Made by a program: the position numbers and the translations under genes. A DNA stretch of 11,588 nt, taken from the NCBI GenBank assembly GCA_044375275.1, contig JBILMZ010000107.1, forward strand, positions 1 through 11,588, written 5' to 3'. Shown one piece after another: positions 6,593 to 11,588 of the stretch. Source of the stretch: SZUA-430 sp044375275 (lineage in GTDB: Bacteria > Pseudomonadota > Alphaproteobacteria > Micropepsales > Micropepsaceae). The number at the start of each line of letters is the position of its first letter. Within the stretch, counting starts at the first letter, position 1. The notes beneath the pieces were generated by a model that saw only the letters and a program-made list of their open reading frames with translations, was not told where the DNA came from and did no database searches.

Positions 6593-6844
6593 CCTTCACA
6601 GAGCAAGCCCGACCGCATCACCGCCATGTCGAGTGTCTTCGAAGCCGGACGCGTGAGCCTGCCGCGGCAGGCGCCCTGGCTTGGACCTTGCGAGAGGGAG
6701 TTCCGCGCCTTCCCGCTCGGGCGCAATGACGACATGCTTGATGCCATGGCCTATGCGCTGAATGCCGCCCTCAAGGTGCTCGCCACCCCGGCCATGGTCT
6801 ACTTCGGACCGTACAATGGAAGGTGTCCGAGGGAGGTGGTCTAG
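6593..6844 (+). pseudogene. 3' remnant of a phage terminase large subunit
   Basis: The frame reads about 83 residues that match the C-terminal end of the nuclease domain of phage terminase large subunits: SKPDRITAMSSVFEAGRVSL, then PWLGPCEREFRAFPLGR, then NDDMLDAMAYALNAAL. The D-D-x-x-D-A pattern (codons 6728-6742) is the final acidic segment of the RNase H-like nuclease active site, followed by the usual last helix. The ATPase domain and the rest of the nuclease are missing. The same frame runs upstream to about 6455 through the tRNA gene, which is chance. Nothing recognisable as portal, capsid or integrase lies beside it. It is best read as a scar of a prophage once inserted near tRNA-His. 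Family call from motif memory; exact 5' edge uncertain. Confidence 0.72.
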
Positions 6845-7060
6845 CGTCGAAACCGTGGGGACATGTCCGAGCCGAACCGCCCTGTTAACACGCAGCCCGC
6901 TTGATGAGGAACCACCACGCTGAATTTTCTTTCACTTCCAAATTTCAAACTGTCGCCGTAATGTCGTTGGGTCGTCTTTGGACATGCCGCTTTGTTCCCC
7001 CTCCAAGCAATCGCAGCAACGTCTTGCACCGGCAAGGGTGGAACTTGCCGGCCGATCGCG
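6845..7060. other. Intergenic stretch between phage remnant and TPR gene
   Basis: 216 bp, locally lower in GC than the flanks, especially 6915-6990. It holds a perfect 10-bp palindrome GGACATGTCC (6859-6868) and must carry the promoter of the TPR gene, but I see no convincing -35/-10 pair. No repeat of the tRNA 3' end, which would mark an attachment site, is visible here. Confidence 0.4.
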
Positions 7061-8590
7061 ATGGCGCGCCTTCTTGCACTCCTTTTGGCAAGTATCATGT
7101 CCGCTTCGGCGATGGCTGCCTCAGCTGGTGACGTCGAAAGGGATAAAGCCCATTGCTTCAACCGGGACGCAATCAACAAGATTGAAGCCTGCACAAGGCT
7201 GATAGACGATGATTCCCTCGACGCCGACACGCGCGGACTGGCTCACGCCTTTCGGTGCAGCAGCAATGTCACCCTTCGCAGGATGGATCAGGCGCGAGGC
7301 GATTGCTTCATTGCGCGGCACCTCGCACCGGAAGCGCCCCAGTCCCACTTCGCATCATACATGTTCAGCTTCTATGATGGAGACAAGACCGCAGCGGAAA
7401 TCCATCTGTCGAACTTCCGGAGAGCGCTAGACAGGCAAAGGGATCGCGAGCGCGAGCTGCAGGGGCGTCGAAGCGAAAATCCTGCGCTGGAAGACGCGCG
7501 CGACCGGTGCCTTTCGGAGGGCGCTGACCTGCGTCCGGAACGGGTCATTCTCGCCTGCGACCGGTTCAGAGGATTGACAGATTTCGATGATGAGCGTGCT
7601 TTTGCGTCTGCAGTCAGTTGTCACTTTCGATCACGGCTTGGATTTCTTGCGCTTGCCAATAGGGACTGCAATCGGGCGTTTCAAAATGCCAGCAGCAGTT
7701 CGTATGCATATTTTGCGCGTGGATACTTGCGCGTGTTACAGGGCAATTTTCGCGATGCCCTGACAGATTTCGACAGGGCCGCGGCGACCGGAGCTCTGCC
7801 CCGCGAACAGACCAGGTTGATGTATCTCTCTCGTACGTTCGCCGGCCGTATTCTGTGGGAGCATGCACGCAGGTCCCACAGCGAAGCGAAAGACACTGAT
7901 GAAAATGAAGAGAATGAAGAGAATGAAGTAGCAGGAGCCGATCTTCAAAGGCATTGGGAAGCAATGCAGCGGCGAGACGCGGAGGAATGGCTCATCGCGG
8001 AGCGAGCTTTGACAAGGCTGAAGAGGGAAACTGAAGACCCACTCGATTCCCGATCGGAGGACCAGCTGTGTTCAGCGGAAAGCCTCTCACGTCCGCGGGA
8101 GCGCGCCTGTCTGGCTCGAGCCCTGAAACGGACGCCGGGTAATCCTTCGTTGCTGATTCGGCTTGCTAATCTTCATGCTCAGTCCGGCAACCACCAGGCA
8201 GCCGTAGACCTCTGGTCCAGGCTAATCGTTGCAGCCCCTGAAAACGCAGAACTTTACACTGCAAGGTGCAGGCAGAGGTTCGTCTGGGGCAAGCAGCTGC
8301 GCTCAGCACTGGCAGACTGTAACGAGGCCGTTGGCAAGTCCCCCGAAAATTACGTTCCTCTGGAGCTGCGAGGGTCTGTTTACCTGCGGCTCAAGGACTT
8401 CGACGCTGCAATTGCAGACTACGATGCTGCTCTGGCCTTGAACCCCATGTGCAATCGGTGCCTCTACGGGCGAGGATTGGCGCTCCTTGCGCAGGGCAGC
8501 GACGCAGCCCATGAAGCTGATATCGCCGGGGCCAGGAAGTTGAATCCAGAAATCGAACGGGAGTTTTGGAATCCGTATGCAGTTCAATGA
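7061..8590 (+). CDS. Exported Cys-paired TPR repeat protein, function unknown
   Basis: A 509-residue protein. The ATG at 7061 is chosen because a clear signal peptide follows (MARLLALLLASIMSASAMA, cleavage near residue 20-22); no strong Shine-Dalgarno is seen. TPR-type helix pairs are plain at about 215-248, 362-395, 396-429, 430-463 and 464-497, with degenerate ones before 210. The 14 Cys fall into seven pairs: 32/44, 66/82, 150/166, 187/203, 337/350, 403/420 and 464/467. Four of these have 16-17 residue spacing, so that one Cys sits in each helix of a repeat, suggesting disulfides in the periplasm. An acidic linker (residues 278-290) comes from a 9-bp DNA repeat. TPR solenoids bind other proteins; the partner is unknown. 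Codon use looks less GC-biased than its neighbours, and it follows a phage scar, both hinting at acquired DNA. Confidence 0.8.
   Translation: MARLLALLLASIMSASAMAASAGDVERDKAHCFNRDAINKIEACTRLIDDDSLDADTRGLAHAFRCSSNVTLRRMDQARGDCFIARHLAPEAPQSHFASYMFSFYDGDKTAAEIHLSNFRRALDRQRDRERELQGRRSENPALEDARDRCLSEGADLRPERVILACDRFRGLTDFDDERAFASAVSCHFRSRLGFLALANRDCNRAFQNASSSSYAYFARGYLRVLQGNFRDALTDFDRAAATGALPREQTRLMYLSRTFAGRILWEHARRSHSEAKDTDENEENEENEVAGADLQRHWEAMQRRDAEEWLIAERALTRLKRETEDPLDSRSEDQLCSAESLSRPRERACLARALKRTPGNPSLLIRLANLHAQSGNHQAAVDLWSRLIVAAPENAELYTARCRQRFVWGKQLRSALADCNEAVGKSPENYVPLELRGSVYLRLKDFDAAIADYDAALALNPMCNRCLYGRGLALLAQGSDAAHEADIAGARKLNPEIEREFWNPYAVQ
7898..7927 (+). repeat. In-frame 9-bp microrepeat coding for an acidic linker
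   Basis: GAAGAGAAT occurs twice in tandem (7907-7915, 7916-7924), preceded by the similar GATGAAAAT and followed by GAA. It encodes D-E-N-E-E-N-E-E-N-E in the TPR protein. Each unit is a multiple of three, so slippage would change linker length without breaking the frame. Confidence 0.75.
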
Positions 8591-8667
8591 TGCAAGAGTT
8601 TGGAGCGTGACGAATATGCCATGAGAATCGGGGCCAGACGCCATTTTTATACGGAGACATAATAGAT

Positions 8668-8727
8668 GGTCTTGGAATGATGTCTGCAATTTCTACATTT
8701 CAGTGACACGGCAACCCCTCCAAGACC
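8668..8727. repeat. 9-bp inverted repeat in the convergent intergenic region
   Basis: GGTCTTGGA (8668-8676) and TCCAAGACC (8719-8727) are perfect inverted copies 42 nt apart, in the 192-bp gap between the ends of the TPR gene and the convergent monooxygenase gene. No T-run follows, so it is not a plain terminator; it could be an mRNA 3' structure or an old element boundary. Confidence 0.45.
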
Positions 8728-8782
8728 CAGGCCTGCACGCTTTGCTTGACACGTGCGATGCGACCCTGAACGTCGGGCGGTA

Positions 8783-10537
8783 CTACGCCGTCGCCGGCAT
8801 CAGCCCCGCCGCAGTCAGGCGCTCGATGATGATGGGCCACAGCGGTGCAGGAATGTCGGGCATGGGCGGATGGCTCGTGAAGACGTGTGACTCACGCAGC
8901 ACGCGGTCGCCCTGGCGGATGACGAAGCCCTCGTAGTCCTTCGCGGCGACCTGACGGCAGATTTCCGTGTATCGGTTGAGACCGCCCGCATAGGGCATGA
9001 ACATGCGCGGCTTGCCCGGCACGTTTGCGCCCATGTACCAGCTGTTCGCCTGAGGCAGCAATGTCGGTGTCACCGCTTCGGCCACGTGGCGGTACCAGGC
9101 GGCTTCGGCCTCGGTGCTCGCCTCGATGCTCGTCTGCTGGCGCTTGTTCAGCGATACCAGACAGTCCGCAATCCAGTCGACGTGCTGCTCGATGGAGTTG
9201 ATCATGTTGGTCAGGACCGAAGGACTGCCCGGCCCGGTGATCGTGAACATGTTCGGGAAGCCCGCCACCATAAGGCCCAGATAGGTGCGCGGTCCCTCGG
9301 CCCAATGATCCTTGATCCGCCGTCCGCCCACGCCGCGCAGGTCGATGCGGTCGATCGCGCCGGTCATCGCATCGAAGCCCGTGGCGAGCACGACGGCATC
9401 GAAATCGTATTGCCGCGCGCTGGTCGCGATGCCCTGCGCGTTGAAGGCTTTCAAAGGCGTCGCGCGCAGGTCGACCAGTTCGACATTGGGCCGGTTGAAG
9501 GTCGCGTAGTATCCCGTGTCGACGCACGGCCGCTTGGTGCCGAAGGGATGATCCTTGGGCGTCAGCAGATCGGCGACGGCGGGGTCAGCAACCTGCGCGC
9601 GGATCTTTTCGGCGATGAAATCCTGGACGATGCGATTGGCGGCCGGGTCGATCCCGGTGTCGACGAACGCGCTGAGGATGCGAAATCCGCCCCACGCCCA
9701 GCGGCGTTCAAGTTCCGCACGAACCGCGTCAGGCGCTGTTTCGGTGGCGAGCGTGGTCGTGTTGGCTTCGTTCTGAATGCCCATGCCTGTGTCCCTCGAT
9801 GCCGCGCGATAGGCGCGGGGGTCTTTCGACCAGGCTTCAAAGTCGGCCTGCGGGATGGGGCCGTTATGGGCCGGCATCGAGTAATTGGGCGTGCGCTGGA
9901 ACACCGTCAGATGCGCAGCCTCGGCGGCGATAACCGGAATCGACTGGATCGCCGAAGAGCCCGTGCCGATGATCCCCACGCGCTGCCCCGAGAAATCGAC
10001 GCCCTCATGCGGCCAGCGCGAGGTCCGGTAGATCGGCCCCTTGAACGTGTCCAGGCCCGGGAAAGTCACATCGGTCGGAATCGAAAGGCATCCGGTCGCG
10101 AGGATCAGATGACGGCAGTCGGTCCGCGCGCCCTTGTCGGTCTCGACCCGCCACAATTGCGCCGCCTCGTCCCAATGGGCCGCCGTGACCCGTGTGTCGA
10201 AGCGGATATCGCGCTTCAGGTCGAAGCGGTCCGCCACATGCTCGGCATAGCGCAGCAATTCAGCCTGCGGCGCATATCGCTCCGACCAGCGCCACTCCGA
10301 TTCCAGGCGCTCGTCGAAGCCGAAACTGTATTCCAGGCTTTGAATGTCGACGCGCGCGCCCGGATAGCGATTCCAGTACCAGGTGCCGCCGACGCCGCTG
10401 CCGGCTTCGACCACCTTTGCGTTCATGCCCAGCCCGCGCAGCTTGTGCAGCATGTACATGCCCGCAAAGCCGGCCCCGACAATGAGGGCGTCGATCGGTT
10501 GGGCATTCGGAGACTTGTGCGCTGCGGAAGGGACCAT
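8783..10537 (-). CDS. Flavin-containing Baeyer-Villiger-type monooxygenase
   Basis: A 584-residue class B flavoprotein monooxygenase. FAD-binding Rossmann motif GAGFAG (21-26); GGTWYWNRYPGARVD (50-64), typical of the Baeyer-Villiger group; NADPH-binding motif IGTGSSAIQ (190-198); ATGFD near the C-terminal third; and a conserved GTKRP holding the Arg expected near the flavin. The fingerprint is F-K-G-P-I-Y-R-T-S-R-W-P (165-176): it fits FxGxxxHxxxW(P/D) except that His is Arg171. By family it would use NADPH and O2 to turn ketones into esters or lactones in the cytoplasm, or oxidise soft heteroatoms; the altered motif makes activity less certain. The ATG at 10537 has GGAGA 6 nt upstream and is preferred to the in-frame start at 10582. 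It stands alone, 145 bp downstream of a small hypothetical gene on the same strand. Confidence 0.9.
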   Translation of the reverse strand: MVPSAAHKSPNAQPIDALIVGAGFAGMYMLHKLRGLGMNAKVVEAGSGVGGTWYWNRYPGARVDIQSLEYSFGFDERLESEWRWSERYAPQAELLRYAEHVADRFDLKRDIRFDTRVTAAHWDEAAQLWRVETDKGARTDCRHLILATGCLSIPTDVTFPGLDTFKGPIYRTSRWPHEGVDFSGQRVGIIGTGSSAIQSIPVIAAEAAHLTVFQRTPNYSMPAHNGPIPQADFEAWSKDPRAYRAASRDTGMGIQNEANTTTLATETAPDAVRAELERRWAWGGFRILSAFVDTGIDPAANRIVQDFIAEKIRAQVADPAVADLLTPKDHPFGTKRPCVDTGYYATFNRPNVELVDLRATPLKAFNAQGIATSARQYDFDAVVLATGFDAMTGAIDRIDLRGVGGRRIKDHWAEGPRTYLGLMVAGFPNMFTITGPGSPSVLTNMINSIEQHVDWIADCLVSLNKRQQTSIEASTEAEAAWYRHVAEAVTPTLLPQANSWYMGANVPGKPRMFMPYAGGLNRYTEICRQVAAKDYEGFVIRQGDRVLRESHVFTSHPPMPDIPAPLWPIIIERLTAAGLMPATA

Positions 10538-10543
10538 GGCGTT

Positions 10544-10548
10544 TCTCC
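10544..10548 (-). promoter_or_regulatory. Ribosome binding site of the monooxygenase gene
   Basis: GGAGA on the minus strand, 6 nt before the ATG at 10537. It supports this start over the one at 10582. Confidence 0.65.
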
Positions 10549-10642
10549 GTTCAATGGGTTGCGAAGCACTTTTAGCAGACACCGCCCCTCACCGGAAAGC
10601 CGGTTGCGAGCGGCTGCTCGGACGGCCGTTTGGCCCGCACAG

Positions 10643-10665
10643 GGGCTTGCTTCAGACGCAAGCCC
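10643..10665. terminator. Hairpin after the small acidic protein gene
   Basis: GGGCTTGC and GCAAGCCC form a perfect 8-bp stem with a 7-nt loop, 17 bp beyond the stop codon of the gene ending at 10683. No T-run follows on the minus strand, so it is at best a weak or factor-assisted terminator. Confidence 0.45.
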
Positions 10666-10682
10666 GCATCGCTGGCGACACG

Positions 10683-10964
10683 CTAGTGCATCTTGCGAGG
10701 ATCATCCGGGGCAAACATGCCGTGAAGGCCTTCCTCTTTCACAGCTGTCTCGAATGCGGCCCAGGCTTCTTCCTCGCTGGCGAAATCATCGTTCCAGACC
10801 AGTGATGTACCGTTCGGGTCGATCACCTCGAGAGACCACTCTGTCGAAGACTCAAGCCGATAGATGGCGACTTCGACGGTCATGCCGTCCTTTGAGTACA
10901 TGCACGACCTGCTGGAATCGACGATGACCTCGTCAAGCTCATCCGGATCGTCTGGGTGCGTCAT
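10683..10964 (-). CDS. Small acidic conserved-hypothetical protein
   Basis: A 93-residue acidic protein without signal peptide or membrane segment. It begins with a Asp/Glu/Pro-rich stretch (MTHPDDPDELDEV), then a compact mixed strand/helix region: VEVAIYRLESSTEWSLEVID, a turn, VWNDDFASEEEAWAAFETAV, and EEGL. The pattern of a Trp-containing strand followed by F-x-S/T-E-x-E-A-x-x-x-F resembles short hypothetical proteins common in Proteobacteria, but I cannot name a family. The start is well supported: GGAGG lies 4 nt before the ATG. Transcribed in the same direction as the genes on both sides, 145 bp from the monooxygenase and 79 bp from the gene ending at 11044, so it may have its own promoter. 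Confidence 0.75.
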   Translation of the reverse strand: MTHPDDPDELDEVIVDSSRSCMYSKDGMTVEVAIYRLESSTEWSLEVIDPNGTSLVWNDDFASEEEAWAAFETAVKEEGLHGMFAPDDPRKMH

Positions 10965-11043
10965 GTTCCCTCCGCGAAGCGATCATGAATCAGGTTCGCG
11001 CAATTCGATGGCACAGGCAACATGGAAGGCGTGTCGCAGGCGC

Positions 11044-11517
11044 TTACCTGCGTATCCCGCGCAGTTGCTGCAGGCGCTCCACCGTGATCGGCACGCCGGC
11101 CTTGTCGCGGACCTGGGCGATCGCAGCGCCGCCGAAGCGCTGGGTTGTGAGTTGCCCGACAGGCGTGCCGGCGAAGTACACCGTGCGCGATCCGTCGGGA
11201 CGGCGGCCTTTCGCCTTGCCTTCATGGAGCGGCAGGAGGCTCGACGCGTCATTCAGGCCATCGCGCGAAGCAAGGATGGCCACCAGGGCCGGAACATAGG
11301 CGTCCGGTCGCCCTGGAACGCGGGCCAGGGTGCAGGTCCCGCTGCCCAGCATCATCTCGCATGTCTGCAATTCGCGGTACTGGGGCGCACGCCTGTAGTG
11401 GATGTCGAGGACCTGCTTCAGCATCTTGCGGCACGTCGCATCGTCAAACGCGCGCAGGCAGTCCTGCGGGGTGGCGATCACGCGTGCAAAATTCTCCTCC
11501 TTGCGCAGGAGCAGCAC
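11044..11517 (-). CDS. DUF1190-like protein, body of a gene interrupted near its 5' end
   Basis: The open part is 157 codons from a GTG at 11517, but this start lacks a good Shine-Dalgarno and falls in the middle of a hydrophobic segment; a GTG at 11481 is another possible restart, with AAGGAGG about 14 nt upstream. After a short basic stretch (RKEENFARV) comes a region with four spaced Cys: PQDC, DATC, LQTC and SGTC, with RRAPQYRELQTCEM and LGSGTC close to the AP-x-Y...C...G-x-x-x-C pattern of the DUF1190 family (E. coli YgiB type). The C-terminal half is Gly/Arg-rich and not recognised. The Cys spacing suggests disulfides in the periplasm, with the domain anchored by an N-terminal helix. 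Codons upstream continue the frame through a TAG, so the gene may be a pseudogene here. Function of the family is not known. Confidence 0.6.
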   Translation of the reverse strand: MLLLRKEENFARVIATPQDCLRAFDDATCRKMLKQVLDIHYRRAPQYRELQTCEMMLGSGTCTLARVPGRPDAYVPALVAILASRDGLNDASSLLPLHEGKAKGRRPDGSRTVYFAGTPVGQLTTQRFGGAAIAQVRDKAGVPITVERLQQLRGIRR

Positions 11518-11586
11518 GCCGGCAATCTAAAGGACCGTCAGCGCAATGCCGGTACCGACAGCCCAGTGGAGGAGATCCATTTTCAT
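11518..11586 (-). pseudogene. N-terminal codons of the DUF1190-like gene, cut by in-frame TAG
   Basis: From the ATG at 11586 the same frame reads MKMDLLHWAVGTGIALTVL, then TAG (11529-11527), then IAGVLLLRKEE into the downstream open frame. Read through the stop, this is one well-formed membrane or signal-anchor helix followed by positive charges, so the stop most likely breaks a once intact gene. A sequencing error is the main alternative. The true start may lie at 11586, 11580 or outside the window. Confidence 0.6.
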
Positions 11587-11588
11587 GC

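Noticed and set aside
6500..8782. Attachment-site duplicate of the tRNA-His 3' end
   Set aside because: Read by eye, no second copy of the T-arm/acceptor end was found in the following accessory stretch; a copy outside the window remains possible.
9086..10927. 613-codon plus-strand frame opposite the monooxygenase gene
   Set aside because: It is antisense to a strongly supported gene with all family motifs; its translation is Arg/Gly/Ala-rich without domains, as expected from the reverse strand of a high-GC gene.
11035..11052. CGCAGG/CCTGCG hairpin over the stop of the DUF1190-like gene
   Set aside because: A 6-bp stem overlapping the stop codon and lacking a T-run is too weak to call a terminator.
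1..11588. CRISPR array, insertion sequence or complete mobile element
   Set aside because: No regularly spaced repeats, no transposase or integrase motifs and no terminal inverted repeats with target duplications were seen.

Overview
The window looks like chromosomal DNA of an alphaproteobacterium. It is GC-rich, and its tRNA-His has the alphaproteobacterial acceptor end (no encoded G-1, a G1:U72 pair, discriminator A73). The mix of an autotransporter, a (R)-type enoyl-CoA hydratase, an epoxide hydrolase-like protein and a Baeyer-Villiger-type monooxygenase fits a marine or soil Hyphomonadaceae/Caulobacterales-like organism. The family assignment is inference; the class is better supported.

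Layout. (1) 2-1153 (+): 3' part of an autotransporter, closed by a strong two-way terminator at 1177-1201. (2) 1223-1705 (-): small exported protein of unknown function. (3) 1873-3836 (-): two-gene unit, a MaoC/hydratase-2 enoyl-CoA hydratase whose stop codon overlaps the start of a TPR-methyltransferase (COG4976 type). A TetR-family regulator (3961-4650, +) is divergent from it, and a palindrome lies over the regulator's likely -10 box. (4) 4682-6264 (-): two-gene unit, a Cys-based tyrosine/dual-specificity phosphatase-like protein followed by an epoxide hydrolase-like alpha/beta hydrolase. (5) 6423-6499 (+): tRNA-His(GTG), followed by a decayed 3' fragment of a phage terminase large subunit (about 6593-6844) and an exported Cys-rich TPR protein (7061-8590). 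This 6.5-8.8 kb stretch looks like an accessory insertion next to a tRNA. (6) 8783-10537 (-): flavin monooxygenase of the Baeyer-Villiger group with an altered fingerprint motif. (7) 10683-10964 (-): small acidic conserved-hypothetical protein. (8) 11044-11586 (-): a DUF1190-like membrane-anchored or secreted protein whose N-terminal hydrophobic segment is cut by an in-frame TAG.

How the genes may work together. The hydratase/TetR pair suggests locally regulated acyl-CoA (fatty acid or steroid side chain type) metabolism. The hydrolase and monooxygenase add oxidation and hydration of hydrophobic substrates, but nothing in the sequence ties them into one pathway. I found no CRISPR array, complete mobile element or clear new multi-gene system. 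The points most worth checking are the paired-cysteine TPR protein, the amber-interrupted gene, the His-to-Arg change in the monooxygenase fingerprint, and the phage scar beside tRNA-His.
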